Below are positions 1-9,410 of a stretch of 64,000 nt of DNA, in pieces (position 1 is the first letter of the stretch; each line of letters begins with the position of its first letter). Under the pieces are notes generated by a model that was not told the DNA's origin, did not search any database, and worked only from the letters and a program-made list of their open reading frames with translations. Location: the NCBI RefSeq assembly GCF_000772045.1, contig NZ_CP009754.1:6324001-6388000 (forward strand). Reading direction: 5' to 3'. A program made the position numbers and the translations under genes. The stretch comes from Streptomyces sp. CCM_MD2014. Lineage in GTDB: Bacteria; Actinomycetota; Actinomycetes; Streptomycetales; Streptomycetaceae.

Positions 1-1787
1 GCACCGACGCCGCACAGCTCGAGGAGGCGTACCGCTTCCTGCGCTCCATGGAGCACCGCATCCAGCTGCACCGGCTGCGCCGCACCCACCTGGTGCCCGA
101 GGACGAGGCCGACCTGCGCCGCCTCGGCCGCTCGCTCGGCCTGCGCACCGACCCCGTCGCCGGGCTGCTGCGCGCGTGGAAGCGACACGCCTCCGTCGTA
201 CGCCGGCTGCACGAGAAGCTCTTCTACCGTCCGTTGCTCGACGCCGTCGCCCAGCTCGCGCCCGGCGAGGCCCGGCTCAGCCCCGAGGCCGCCCGGGAGC
301 GCCTGGTCGCGCTCGGGTACGCCGACCCGGCCGCCGCGCTCAGGCACCTGGAGGCGCTGGCGTCCGGCGTCACCCGCAAGGCCGCCATCCAGCGCACCCT
401 GCTGCCCGTGCTGCTCGGCTGGTTCGCCGACTCCGCCGACCCGGACACCGGACTGCTCAACTTCCGCAAGGTCTCCGACGCGCTCGGCACCACCCCCTGG
501 TACCTCAGGCTGCTGCGGGACGAGGGCGCCGCCGCCGAGAACCTCGCCCGGGTGCTCTCCGCCGGGCGGCTCGCCCCCGACCTGCTGATGCGGGCCCCGG
601 AGGCCGTCGCGCTGCTCGGCGACGGCGTCGCCGGGGGACTGCGGCCGCGCGGCCGGGCCCAGCTGGAGCAGGAGACCCTGGCCGCGGTCCGCCGCGCCGA
701 CGACGCCGTACAGGCCGTCACCGCGGTGCGCGGCGTACGGCGCCGGGAGCTGTTCCGCACCGCCGCCGCCGACATCGTCGGCTCCTACGGCACCGAGGCC
801 CAGCCGGTCGAGGCCGACCAGGGCGCCCTGGTGGACCTGGTCGGCGGCGCGGTGTCCGACCTGACGGCGGCGACGTTGGCGGGGACGCTGCGGGCGGTCG
901 TGCGGGAGAAGTGGGGCGACGTCCTGCCGACCCGGTTCGCGATCATCGGCATGGGCCGCTTCGGCGGACACGAGCTGGGCTACGGCTCGGACGCGGACGT
1001 GCTCTTCGTGCACGAGCCCCGGGACGGGGTGGACGAGCGGGAGGCCGGGGACGCCGCCAACAAGGTCGTCGCCGAGATGCGCCGCCTGCTCCAGGTGCCG
1101 AGCGCCGACCCGCCCCTGCTGATCGACGCCGACCTGCGGCCCGAGGGCAGGTCGGGGCCGCTGGTGCGGACCCTCAAGTCGTACGAGGCCTACTACCGGC
1201 GCTGGTCCCTCGGGTGGGAGTCGCACGCGCTGCTGCGGGCCGAGTTCGTCGCCGGCGACGAGGAGCTGGGGCGGCGCTTCGTCGAGCTGATCGACCCCCT
1301 GCGCTATCCGGCGGGCGGGCTCACCGAGGACGCCGTACGGGAGATCCGGCGGCTCAAGGCCCGTATGGAGTCCGAGCGGCTGCCGCGCGGGGCCGACCCC
1401 AAGCTGCACGCCAAACTCGGCCCCGGCGGTCTCTCCGACGTGGAGTGGACCGTGCAGCTGCTCCAGCTGCGGCACGGGCACGAGGTCGCCGGGCTGCGGA
1501 CCACCAGGACCCGCACGGCGCTGGCCGCCGCGCGCGACGCGGGGTTCGTGTCGGCGGAGCACGCCGAGACCCTCGACGAGGCGTGGGTGCTGGCCACGCG
1601 GGTGCGCAACGCGGTGATGCTGGTCCGGGGGCGGGCCGGCGACACCTTCCCGACCGACCCGCGCGAGCTGGCGGCCGTGGGCCGCTATCTGGGCCACGGA
1701 CCGGGCCACGCGGGGGACATGCTCGACGAGTACCGCCGCACGGCCCGCCGGGCACGGACGGTGGTGGAGGAGCTGTTCTACGCGTGA
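1..1787 (+). CDS. glnE: Glutamine synthetase adenylyltransferase/deadenylylase GlnE (5' end cut by window)
   Basis: C-terminal ~594 residues of GlnE; the reading frame is already open at base 3, so the start lies outside the window. GlnE attaches and removes AMP on glutamine synthetase GlnA in response to nitrogen status. The visible part ends the N-terminal half and contains the complete second nucleotidyltransferase domain: the GSDADVLF motif (GSDxDxxF type) carries the metal-binding aspartates, followed by a conserved DADLRPEG segment and the helical PII-uridylyltransferase-like C-terminal region. Family members are about 1,000 residues, so roughly 400 are missing. Its substrate gene glnA lies in this window at 43.4-44.8 kb. 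It converges on the PAP2 gene with only a 28-bp gap. Confidence 0.96.
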   Translation, partial: TDAAQLEEAYRFLRSMEHRIQLHRLRRTHLVPEDEADLRRLGRSLGLRTDPVAGLLRAWKRHASVVRRLHEKLFYRPLLDAVAQLAPGEARLSPEAARERLVALGYADPAAALRHLEALASGVTRKAAIQRTLLPVLLGWFADSADPDTGLLNFRKVSDALGTTPWYLRLLRDEGAAAENLARVLSAGRLAPDLLMRAPEAVALLGDGVAGGLRPRGRAQLEQETLAAVRRADDAVQAVTAVRGVRRRELFRTAAADIVGSYGTEAQPVEADQGALVDLVGGAVSDLTAATLAGTLRAVVREKWGDVLPTRFAIIGMGRFGGHELGYGSDADVLFVHEPRDGVDEREAGDAANKVVAEMRRLLQVPSADPPLLIDADLRPEGRSGPLVRTLKSYEAYYRRWSLGWESHALLRAEFVAGDEELGRRFVELIDPLRYPAGGLTEDAVREIRRLKARMESERLPRGADPKLHAKLGPGGLSDVEWTVQLLQLRHGHEVAGLRTTRTRTALAAARDAGFVSAEHAETLDEAWVLATRVRNAVMLVRGRAGDTFPTDPRELAAVGRYLGHGPGHAGDMLDEYRRTARRARTVVEELFYA

Positions 1788-1815
1788 CGGCTGCCGCTTC
1801 GCCCGCGCGCCCGCG

Positions 1816-2760
1816 TCACCGCTGCTGGGGCTGAGGCTGGGGCTTCGGGTCGCGCGGTCCGGCGCTGGCCGGGTGCCTCCTCCAGTGCCTGAACGGCCCC
1901 GGCGCCCACCCGCGTCGCCCCGGCGGCACGACTGCCCGCAGCTGGGAGGGCAGTGCGTACGGCGACTTCCCGTACCAGACGCAGGCCACCCCGTATCCGA
2001 ACGCCAGGCATGCCACGCCCCCCACCGCGTCCAGCCAGAAATGGTTCGCCGTCGCCACGATCACCACCAGCGTCAGCGCCGGGTACACCAGCCCCAGCAC
2101 CCGCACCCACGGCACCGACGCCAGCGCGAAGATCGTCAGGCCGCACCACACCGACCACCCGATGTGCATCGACGGCATCGCGGCGTACTGGTTGGACATG
2201 TTCTTCAGGTCCCCGGACGCCATCGACCCCCACGTCTCGTGCACCATCACCGTGTCGATGAACTGCCCGCCGTTCATCAGCCGGGGCGGGGCGAGCGGAT
2301 ACAGGTAGTAGCCGACCAGGGCGACGCCCGTCGTCGCGAAGAGCACCAGACGGGTCGCCGCGTAGCGGCCCGGGTGACTGCGGTAGAGCCACACCAGGAC
2401 ACCCAGGGTCACCACGAAGTGCAGCGTGGCGTAGTAGTAGTTCATGCCGACGACGAGCCAAGTCACCGAGTTCACGGCGTGGTTGACGGTCTCCTCGACG
2501 GCGATGCCGAGCTGTTGCTCGACGCGCCAGATCCAGTCGGCGTTGCGCAGCGCCGCCGTCCGCTGTTCCGGCACCGCGTTGCGGACCAGGGAGTACGTCC
2601 AGTAACTGAGCGCGATCAGCAGGATCTCGAACCAGAGGCGGGGCCGGCGCGGGGCGCGGAGCCGGCGCAGGAGGCCCCTCCCCGTCGTCTCGGTGACGGG
2701 GTGCGGAACGCCGTCCTCAAGGCGTTCCCCAGTCCTCACGATCACGTCACCCATAGGCAT
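1816..2760 (-). CDS. PAP2-superfamily integral membrane phosphatase/transferase
   Basis: About 314 residues with roughly six membrane segments. After an Arg-rich cytoplasmic start come hydrophobic helices (LWFEILLIALSYWTYSLV and others), then motifs typical of the PAP2/inositolphosphotransferase-aminotransferase group: AAMPSMHIGWSVW and, later, ANHFWLDAVGG. The His residues of these motifs act in phosphoester hydrolysis or transfer in the family. The C-terminus is a Pro/Gln-rich tail. The chosen start is the ATG at 2760, preceded by a distant GGGGGAAGG; a GTG at 2826 would add 22 residues but has no spaced ribosome-binding site. Substrate unknown; a lipid or mycobacterial-type inositol-lipid role is possible. 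Confidence 0.85.
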   Translation of the reverse strand: MPMGDVIVRTGERLEDGVPHPVTETTGRGLLRRLRAPRRPRLWFEILLIALSYWTYSLVRNAVPEQRTAALRNADWIWRVEQQLGIAVEETVNHAVNSVTWLVVGMNYYYATLHFVVTLGVLVWLYRSHPGRYAATRLVLFATTGVALVGYYLYPLAPPRLMNGGQFIDTVMVHETWGSMASGDLKNMSNQYAAMPSMHIGWSVWCGLTIFALASVPWVRVLGLVYPALTLVVIVATANHFWLDAVGGVACLAFGYGVACVWYGKSPYALPSQLRAVVPPGRRGWAPGPFRHWRRHPASAGPRDPKPQPQPQQR

Positions 2761-2847
2761 GAAGTCTGCCAGAAAAGCCTTCCCCCACCGATCATCCCCC
2801 AGGCCGGTCCGGCCCGCATCCGGCACCCCCGGGCCGGTGGCCGGGGA

Positions 2848-3987
2848 TCAGGGCCGGCCGCGCTCGCCCGGCGCCGACGCCGTCGAGCCGCGTACCACCA
2901 GCTCCGGCATGAACACGAACTCGCTGTGCGGCGCGGGCGTCCCGCCGATCTCCTCCAGCAGGGTGCGCACCGCCGCCTGCCCCATCGCGGGGACCGGTTT
3001 GCGGACCGTCGTCAGCGGCGGGTCGGTGAAGGCGATCAGCGGCGAGTCGTCGAAGCCGACGACCGAGACGTCCTTGGGCACGTCCAGGCCCAGCTGGCGG
3101 GCCGCCCGTATCGCACCCAGCGCCATCATGTCGCTGGCGCACACCACCGCCGTGCACTCCCGCCCGATGAGCGCGGAGGCCGCCGCCTGGCCGCCCTCCA
3201 GGGTGTACAGCGAGTGCTGGACCAGCTCCTTCTCCACCGTCTCCGCGTCCAGGCCCAACTGCTCCTGGACGGTGCGCACGAACCCCTCGATCTTGCGCTG
3301 CACCGGCACGAACCGCTTCGGCCCGAGGGCCAGTCCGATCCGGGTGTGGCCGAGCGAGACGAGATGCGTGACCGCGAGGCTCATCGCGGCCCGGTCGTCG
3401 GGGGAGATGAACGGCGCCTGCACCTGCGACGAGAAGCCGTCGACGAGGACGAACGGCACGCCCTGGGCGCGCAGCCGCTCGTAGCGCTGCATGTCGGCCG
3501 TGGTGTCGGCGTGGAGTCCGGAGACGTAGATGATGCCGGCGACCCCGCGGTCGACCAGCATCTCGGTCAGCTCGTCCTCCGTGGAACCGCCCGGCGTCTG
3601 GGTGGCGAGGACCGGGGTGTAGCCCTGGCGGGTCAGCGCCTGGCCGATGACCTGGGCCAGCGCCGGGAATATCGGGTTCTCCAACTCCGGGGTGATCAGG
3701 CCGACCAGGCCCTCGCTGCGCTGCCGCAGCCGCACGGGCCGCTCGTACCCCAGCACGTCGAGGGCGGCGAGCACGGACTGGCGGGTGGTGGCGGCGACGC
3801 CGGGCTTCCCGTTGAGGACGCGGCTGACGGTCGCTTCGCTCACTCCCGCCTGGGCGGCGATGTCGGCAAGCCGTGTGGTCACAGGGGTGGACTGTACCTG
3901 TCGGCCGCCTCCTTGCACACCGATCGGGCGCCGTGGACGGCCTGTTGGGCGGCCCGTCGGACGGCCCGGCGCGGGCTGCTGCGTCAT
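2848..3987 (-). CDS. malR: LacI-family maltose regulator MalR
   Basis: 379 residues. A Pro/Arg-rich extension is followed by a classic LacI helix-turn-helix (TRLADIAAQAGVSEATVSRVL, about residues 38-58) and a periplasmic-binding-protein-like sugar-sensing domain. It lies divergently next to malE-malF-malG-aglA, the arrangement of streptomycete MalR, which represses the maltose operon (established family knowledge). The ATG at 3987 has GGGAG six bases upstream; an open frame continues further upstream but that stretch is not protein-like. The 285-bp region it shares with malE carries two CTTGCA-type operator candidates. Confidence 0.93.
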   Translation of the reverse strand: MTQQPAPGRPTGRPTGRPRRPIGVQGGGRQVQSTPVTTRLADIAAQAGVSEATVSRVLNGKPGVAATTRQSVLAALDVLGYERPVRLRQRSEGLVGLITPELENPIFPALAQVIGQALTRQGYTPVLATQTPGGSTEDELTEMLVDRGVAGIIYVSGLHADTTADMQRYERLRAQGVPFVLVDGFSSQVQAPFISPDDRAAMSLAVTHLVSLGHTRIGLALGPKRFVPVQRKIEGFVRTVQEQLGLDAETVEKELVQHSLYTLEGGQAAASALIGRECTAVVCASDMMALGAIRAARQLGLDVPKDVSVVGFDDSPLIAFTDPPLTTVRKPVPAMGQAAVRTLLEEIGGTPAPHSEFVFMPELVVRGSTASAPGERGRP

Positions 3988-4010
3988 CGCGCTCCCTCGT
4001 GAAAGTGGTG

Positions 4011-4034
4011 GCAAGAGCTTGCAGAGTCTTGCAC
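4011..4034. promoter_or_regulatory. MalR-type operator candidate, malR-proximal
   Basis: Reads GCAAGAGCTTGC followed at once by AGAGTCTTGCA: an inverted GCAAG/CTTGC pair plus a further CTTGCA direct copy. It lies 24-47 bp upstream of malR. Streptomycete MalR is known to bind CTTGCAG-like repeats, so autoregulation of malR is inferred. Confidence 0.6.
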
Positions 4035-4119
4035 AACCGGCCCGATACCGCTCGGGCCCCGTAAACAAGCGTCTCATGACGGTCGCCGAGAGGTCACGCC
4101 CGGATAACTTCGGAGATCT

Positions 4120-4140
4120 CTTGCACATTTTTGCTGCAAG
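4120..4140. promoter_or_regulatory. MalR-type operator candidate, malE-proximal
   Basis: CTTGCA and TGCAAG form a perfect inverted repeat with a 9-bp centre (arms 4120-4125 and 4135-4140), 133 bp upstream of malE. Same half-site as the malR-proximal element. Probable repression site for malEFG-aglA; the promoter itself was not resolved. Confidence 0.65.
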
Positions 4141-4272
4141 ACCTTTCGCCGGGCTTTCAACGCTGTTACGTTCACGTCGCCCGACGGCGGCAAGGACGCG
4201 GTCGGTGTCGGCAGGAGCGGCGGACGGGCCCGCACCCTGCACCACACGGGCTTTCACCCTCAAGGAGAACTC

Positions 4273-5544
4273 ATGCGGCGTGGCATAGCGGCCACCGCTC
4301 TGGTGGCGTCCCTCGCCCTCGCGGCGACGGCGTGCGGCGGGGACGGCGACAGCGACAGCGAGTCCGGCGGACCGGTCACCATCACTTACTGGGACACGTC
4401 CAACGCGACCAACGAGGCGCCGACCTACAAGGCCCTGGTCAAGGAGTTCGAGGCCGCCAACAAGGGCATCAAGGTCAACTTCGTCAACGTCCCCTTCGAC
4501 CAGGCGCAGAACAAGTTCGACACCGCCGCCGGCTCCAAGGGTGCCCCCGACGTGCTGCGCTCCGAGGTCGGCTGGACGCCCGCCTTCGCCAAGAAGGGCT
4601 TCTTCCTGCCGCTGGACGGCACCGAGGCCCTCGCCGAGCAGGACAAGTTCCAGCCCAACCTGATCGAGCAGGCCAAGTACGAGGGCAAGACCTACGGCGT
4701 CCCGCTCGTCACCGACACCCTCGCCTTCGTCTACAACAAGGAACTGTTCCAGAAGGCCGGCGTCGAGGTCCCCAAGACCTGGGACGACCTGAAGAAGGCC
4801 GCCGCCACCATCAAGGACAAGACCGGCGTCGACGGCTACTGGGCCTCCACGGCCGGTTACTACGCGCAGCCGTTCCTCTACGGCGAGGGCACCGACACGG
4901 TCGACGCCGACGCCAAGAAGGTCACGGTCAACTCGCCCGAGGCCAAGAAGGCCTACGGCACCTGGCTGAGCCTCTTCGACGGCAAGGGCCTGCACAAGGC
5001 CGACACCACCGCGGACGCCTACGCCCACATCCAGGAGGCGTTCGTCAGCGGCAAGGTCGCCTCGATCATCCAGGGCCCGTGGGAGATCACCAACTTCTAC
5101 AAGGGCTCCGCCTTCAAGGACAAGAACAACCTCGGCATCGCCACCGTCCCGGCCGGCTCCACCGGCAAGGCGGGCGCCCCGACCGGCGGCCACAACCTCT
5201 CGGTCTACGCGGGCTCGGACAAGGCCCACCAGGAGGCGGCGCTGAAGCTCGTGAAGTTCATGACCTCGGCGAAGTCCCAGGAGACCGTCGCCCTGAAGAA
5301 CTCCACGCTGCCGACCCGCGACGACGCCTACACCGCCAAGGTCAAGGCCGACCCGGGCATCGCCGGCTTCCAGACGGTCCTGCCCGCCGCCCAGCCGCGC
5401 CCGGCGCTGCCCGAGTACAGCTCCCTGTGGACGCCGCTCGACGACGAGCTGCCCCAGATCGCGGGTGGCAAGAAGTCCCTGGACGAGGGTCTGGGCGACG
5501 CCGAGACCGCGATCGCCAAGCTGGTGCCGGACTTCAGCAAGTGA
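4273..5544 (+). CDS. malE: Maltose/maltodextrin-binding lipoprotein MalE
   Basis: 423-residue extracellular solute-binding protein of an ABC importer. It starts with a short lipoprotein signal (MRRGIAATALVASLALAATAC) with Cys21 as the lipidation site, followed by an acidic Gly/Ser linker. The mature domain has family features such as TYWDTSNATNEAPTY, FVYNKELFQKAG and ASIIQGPWEITNF. AAGGAG lies five bases before the ATG. It is first in malE-malF-malG-aglA, and a strong hairpin after it probably lets it be made in excess over the permeases. The position beside malR and an alpha-glucosidase supports maltose/maltodextrin as ligand. Confidence 0.94.
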   Translation: MRRGIAATALVASLALAATACGGDGDSDSESGGPVTITYWDTSNATNEAPTYKALVKEFEAANKGIKVNFVNVPFDQAQNKFDTAAGSKGAPDVLRSEVGWTPAFAKKGFFLPLDGTEALAEQDKFQPNLIEQAKYEGKTYGVPLVTDTLAFVYNKELFQKAGVEVPKTWDDLKKAAATIKDKTGVDGYWASTAGYYAQPFLYGEGTDTVDADAKKVTVNSPEAKKAYGTWLSLFDGKGLHKADTTADAYAHIQEAFVSGKVASIIQGPWEITNFYKGSAFKDKNNLGIATVPAGSTGKAGAPTGGHNLSVYAGSDKAHQEAALKLVKFMTSAKSQETVALKNSTLPTRDDAYTAKVKADPGIAGFQTVLPAAQPRPALPEYSSLWTPLDDELPQIAGGKKSLDEGLGDAETAIAKLVPDFSK

Positions 5545-5550
5545 GTCCGC

Positions 5551-5594
5551 GTGGCCGCCGGGCCCCCACCGTCACGGAGGGGCCCGGCGGCCAC
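5551..5594 (+). terminator. Intra-operon hairpin between malE and malF
   Basis: Perfect 16-bp GC stem (GTGGCCGCCGGGCCCC with its complement) and a 12-nt loop, without a T-tract. In this place it probably ends or stabilises most malE transcripts while some continue into malF. Confidence 0.7.
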
Positions 5595-5657
5595 CGGCCT
5601 GCGCCGCACCCCTGATCCTCCGATCCTCCCGATGATCGCTCCCGAAGGTGTCGAACC

Positions 5658-6662
5658 ATGACAGTCACCATCGACCGCGCGACCGGCAAGCGCCGCGGTG
5701 ACCGCGCCCCGCGGCCCGGCCTCGGCCGGCGTCTGAAAGACGGCTACCAGAAGCACTGGTACGCCTACGCCATGATCGCGCCGGTGGCCGTCGTGATCGG
5801 CGTCCTCGTGCTGTATCCGCTGGGGTACGGCCTCTACCTCACCCTCACCGACGCGAACAGCCTCAACAGCGCGCGCACCATCGGCGTCAACGAGATCGAG
5901 GCCACCTACAAGTTCGTCGGCCTGGACAACTACGCCGACATCCTGTGGGGCCCGACGGCCTACGACCGCTTCTGGTCCCACTTCATCTGGACCATCGTGT
6001 GGACGGCCGTCTGCGTCGGCCTGCACTTCTTCATCGGCCTCGGGCTCGCCCTGCTGCTCAACCAGAAGCTGCGCGGCCGCACCCTCTACCGGCTGATCCT
6101 GGTCCTGCCCTGGGCCGTGCCCACCTTCGTCACCGTCTTCGGCTGGCGCTTCATGCTCGCCGACGCCGGCATCGTCAACTCCGCCCTGGACTGGCTGCAC
6201 CTGCCGACCCCCGCGTGGCTGGAGGACACCTTCTGGCAGCGGTTCTCCGCGATCATGGTCAACACCTGGTGCGGTGTGCCGTTCATGATGGTCTCGCTCC
6301 TCGGCGGCCTGCAGTCCATCGACAGCAGCCTCTACGAGGCCTCGGAGATGGACGGCGCCAACGCCTGGCAGCGCTTCCGCTACGTCACCCTGCCCGGCCT
6401 CAGGTCCGTCAGCTCCACCGTCGTGCTGCTCGGCATCATCTGGACCTTCAACCAGTTCGCCGTGATCTTCCTGCTGTTCGGCAACACCGCCCCCGACGCG
6501 CAGATCCTCGTCACCTGGGCGTACCAGCTCGGCTTCGGCCAGCAGCCGCGCGACTTCGCGCAGTCCGCGGCCTACGGCATCCTGCTGCTGGCCATCCTGA
6601 TCGTCTTCACCTCCTTCTACCGCCGCTGGCTGAACCGCAATGAGCAGCAGCTCGCGAACTGA
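5658..6662 (+). CDS. malF: Maltose ABC transporter permease MalF
   Basis: 334-residue inner-membrane permease with about six transmembrane helices; the first follows a basic N-terminus (YAYAMIAPVAVVIGVLVLYPLGYGLYL begins near residue 34). The coupling (EAA) loop EASEMDGANAWQRFRYVTLPG, the contact point for the ATPase, is near residues 230-250. Typical of the MalF/UgpA permeases of carbohydrate uptake family CUT1. GAAGG lies upstream of the ATG. It is 113 bp after malE and 13 bp before malG. Confidence 0.93.
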   Translation: MTVTIDRATGKRRGDRAPRPGLGRRLKDGYQKHWYAYAMIAPVAVVIGVLVLYPLGYGLYLTLTDANSLNSARTIGVNEIEATYKFVGLDNYADILWGPTAYDRFWSHFIWTIVWTAVCVGLHFFIGLGLALLLNQKLRGRTLYRLILVLPWAVPTFVTVFGWRFMLADAGIVNSALDWLHLPTPAWLEDTFWQRFSAIMVNTWCGVPFMMVSLLGGLQSIDSSLYEASEMDGANAWQRFRYVTLPGLRSVSSTVVLLGIIWTFNQFAVIFLLFGNTAPDAQILVTWAYQLGFGQQPRDFAQSAAYGILLLAILIVFTSFYRRWLNRNEQQLAN

Positions 6663-6675
6663 GGCAGGAGCCGCC

Positions 6676-7587
6676 ATGAGTACAAGCACCGCACCCGCCA
6701 AGGCGCCCGCCGAGCAGGTCACCGCGTCCACCGTGCCGCCGCGCAAGGTGCGCCGCCGCGGCGAACGCAGCCGCGCCGCGTCCCTCGCCTCCCACGGCGT
6801 GCTGACCCTCGCGAGCCTCATCGCGCTCTTCCCGGTCGCCTGGCTGGTCTACCTCTCCCTCGGCCCGGACAAGAACGACTACCTGCACCCCGGGCGCATC
6901 TGGTCGAAGATGACCTTCGACAACTACGCGTTCGTCCTCCAGGACACCAACTTCTTCCACTGGCTGAAGAGCTCGCTGCTCGTCTCGCTGGGCACCACCG
7001 TCATCGGTGTGCTGGTCGCCGCGACGACCGGCTACGCGGTCTCGCGCATGCGCTTCCCCGGCTACAAGAAGCTGATGTGGGTCCTGCTGGTCACCCAGAT
7101 GTTCCCCATCGCGGTCCTGATCGTGCCGATGTACCAGCTCCTGTCCGAGCTCCAGCTCATCGACAGTTACCTCGGCCTGATCCTCGTCTACTGCTCCACG
7201 GCGGTGCCGTACTGCGCCTGGCTGCTCAAGGGCTACTTCGACACCATCCCGTTCGAGATCGACGAGGCCGGACGCGTGGACGGGCTGACCCCGTTCGGCA
7301 CCTTCTTCCGGCTGATCCTGCCGCTGGCCCGGCCGGGCCTCGCGGTCGCCGGCTTCTACAGCTTCATCACGGCCTTCGGCGAGGTCGCCTTCGCCTCGAC
7401 GTTCATGCTCAGCGACACGAAGTACACCTTCGCCGTCGGCCTGCAGAGCTTCATCAGTGAGCACGACGCGCAGCGCAACCTGATGGCGGCCACCGCCGTG
7501 CTCGTCGCGATACCCGTCTCCGCGTTCTTCTACCTCGTGCAGAAGAACCTGGTGACCGGCCTCACCGCGGGCGGCACGAAGGGCTGA
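6676..7587 (+). CDS. malG: Maltose ABC transporter permease MalG
   Basis: 303 residues, MalG/UgpE-type CUT1 permease with six predicted helices and the coupling loop EIDEAGRVDGLTPFGTFFRLILP. The ATG at 6676 has GGCAGGAG six bases upstream and is preferred over an in-frame ATG at 6640 that would overlap malF. It pairs with MalF to form the channel. No ATPase gene follows; the operon continues with aglA, so energy probably comes from a shared ATPase encoded elsewhere (MsiK-type, known in streptomycetes). Confidence 0.93.
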   Translation: MSTSTAPAKAPAEQVTASTVPPRKVRRRGERSRAASLASHGVLTLASLIALFPVAWLVYLSLGPDKNDYLHPGRIWSKMTFDNYAFVLQDTNFFHWLKSSLLVSLGTTVIGVLVAATTGYAVSRMRFPGYKKLMWVLLVTQMFPIAVLIVPMYQLLSELQLIDSYLGLILVYCSTAVPYCAWLLKGYFDTIPFEIDEAGRVDGLTPFGTFFRLILPLARPGLAVAGFYSFITAFGEVAFASTFMLSDTKYTFAVGLQSFISEHDAQRNLMAATAVLVAIPVSAFFYLVQKNLVTGLTAGGTKG

Positions 7588-7609
7588 TCGCCGCCCGGCC
7601 CGGAAACGT

Positions 7610-7650
7610 CCGGCCGCGGTGCCCATCCGACCCCGCTGCACCGCGGCCGG
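7610..7650 (+). terminator. Hairpin between malG and aglA
   Basis: Perfect 13-bp stem (CCGGCCGCGGTGC / GCACCGCGGCCGG) with a 15-nt loop and no T-tract, 23 bp after malG. It may attenuate or protect the transcript before aglA. Confidence 0.55.
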
Positions 7651-7715
7651 CCGCCTCTTCCGCCACCGACGCCTCCACTCCGTTCCGCTCCGTTCCGCTA
7701 CGTACCAAGGACGAC

Positions 7716-9398
7716 ATGAGCCAGCAGCACTCCGCCGCACCGGCCCCCACCTCCGCCGTCGCCACCGTCTCCGAGCGCCACGACTGGTGGCGGGACGCGG
7801 TCATCTACCAGGTGTACCCGCGCAGCTTCGCCGACAGCAACGGCGACGGCATGGGCGACCTGGAGGGTGTCCGCACCCGCCTGCCGTACCTGCGCGACCT
7901 GGGCGTGGACGCCGTGTGGCTCAGCCCCTTCTACGCCTCCCCGCAGGCCGACGCCGGCTACGACGTCGCCGACTACCGGGCCGTCGACCCCATGTTCGGC
8001 ACCCTCCTGGACGCCGACGCACTGATCCGCGACGCCCACGCGCTGGGCCTGCGCATCATCGTCGACCTGGTGCCCAACCACTCCTCCGACCAGTACGACT
8101 GGTTCAAGCGCGCCCTGGCGGAGGGGCCCGGCTCCCCGCTGCGCGACCGCTACCACTTCCGCCCCGGCAAGGGGAAGAACGGCGAACTGCCGCCCAACGA
8201 CTGGGAGTCCATCTTCGGCGGCCCCGCCTGGACCCGGGTCACCGAGCCCGACGGCACGCCGGGGGAGTGGTACCTGCACCTGTTCGCCCCCGAGCAGCCC
8301 GACTTCAACTGGGAGCACCCGGCCGTCGGCGACGAGTTCCGCTCCATCCTGCGGTTCTGGCTGGACATGGGCGTGGACGGCTTCCGCATCGACGTCGCCC
8401 ACGGCATGGTGAAGGCCGAAGGGCTGCCCGACCTGGGATCCCACGAGCAGTTGAAGCTGCTGGGCAACGATGTCATGCCGTTCTTCGACCAGGACGGCGT
8501 GCACGCCATCTACCGGCAGTGGCGCCGCATCCTCGACGAGTACTCCGGCGAGCGCATCTTCGTCGCGGAGGCGTGGACCCCGACCGTCGAGCGCACCGCC
8601 AACTACGTCCGCCCCGACGAGCTGCACCAGGCGTTCAACTTCCAGTACCTGGGCACCCACTGGGACGCCGAGGAACTGCGCGCGGTCATCGACCGCACCC
8701 TGGACGCCATGCGCCCGGTCGGCGCCCCCGCCACCTGGGTGCTGTCCAACCACGACGTCACCCGGCACGCCACCCGCTTCGCCAACCCGGCGGGCCTCGG
8801 CACCCAGATCCGCCTGGCCGGCGACCGCGCCCTGGGCCTGCGCCGGGCCCGCGCCGCGACCCTCCTCATGCTGGCCCTGCCGGGCTCGGCCTACGTCTAC
8901 CAGGGTGAGGAGCTGGGCCTCCCGGACGTCGTCGACCTGCCGGACGAGGTGCGCCAGGACCCGGCGTACTTCCGCGGTGCCGGCCAGGACGGCTTCCGCG
9001 ACGGCTGCCGGGTGCCGATCCCCTGGACCCGTGAGGGGTCGTCGTACGGCTTCGGCGACGGCGGCAGCTGGCTGCCGCAGCCGGCCGGCTGGGGCGAGCT
9101 GAGCGTCGAGGCGCAGACCGGCGAGCCCGGCTCGACCCTGGAGCTGTACCGCGCGGCCCTGGCCGTCCGCCGCTCCACCGCCGACCTCGGCGCGGGCGAC
9201 GCGGTGGAGTGGCTGCGCGCCCCCGAGGGCGTCGTCGCCTTCCGGCGCGGGGACTTCGTGTGCGTCGCCAACACCACCGGCGAGTCGGTGGCGATGCCCG
9301 CGTACGGCCGCGTCCTGCTGGCCAGCGGCGAGATCACCGAGGCGGCCGGCGAGGCCAAGGTGCCCGCGGACACGACCGTGTGGTGGACCCGGGCCTGA
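7716..9398 (+). CDS. aglA: Alpha-glucosidase AglA (GH13)
   Basis: 560-residue cytoplasmic GH13 enzyme that splits glucose from imported maltose and maltodextrins. All catalytic elements are present: VYPRSFADSNGDGMGDLEG at the barrel start, DLVPNHSSDQ, nucleophile Asp226 in GFRIDVAHG, acid/base Glu285 in VAEAW, and Asp347 in SNHDVTRH. Length and the DWWRDAVIYQVYPRSF opening match oligo-1,6-glucosidase/alpha-glucosidase enzymes. No signal peptide is seen. AAGGA lies upstream of the ATG. Last gene of the mal operon, followed by a strong terminator. Confidence 0.93.
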   Translation: MSQQHSAAPAPTSAVATVSERHDWWRDAVIYQVYPRSFADSNGDGMGDLEGVRTRLPYLRDLGVDAVWLSPFYASPQADAGYDVADYRAVDPMFGTLLDADALIRDAHALGLRIIVDLVPNHSSDQYDWFKRALAEGPGSPLRDRYHFRPGKGKNGELPPNDWESIFGGPAWTRVTEPDGTPGEWYLHLFAPEQPDFNWEHPAVGDEFRSILRFWLDMGVDGFRIDVAHGMVKAEGLPDLGSHEQLKLLGNDVMPFFDQDGVHAIYRQWRRILDEYSGERIFVAEAWTPTVERTANYVRPDELHQAFNFQYLGTHWDAEELRAVIDRTLDAMRPVGAPATWVLSNHDVTRHATRFANPAGLGTQIRLAGDRALGLRRARAATLLMLALPGSAYVYQGEELGLPDVVDLPDEVRQDPAYFRGAGQDGFRDGCRVPIPWTREGSSYGFGDGGSWLPQPAGWGELSVEAQTGEPGSTLELYRAALAVRRSTADLGAGDAVEWLRAPEGVVAFRRGDFVCVANTTGESVAMPAYGRVLLASGEITEAAGEAKVPADTTVWWTRA

Positions 9399-9410
9399 CC
9401 CCCGGTGCCA

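Noticed and set aside
3988..5229. Long minus-strand open frame reaching from malR back across malE
   Set aside because: It is antisense to malE, and a good ribosome-binding site and MTQQP start lie at 3987.
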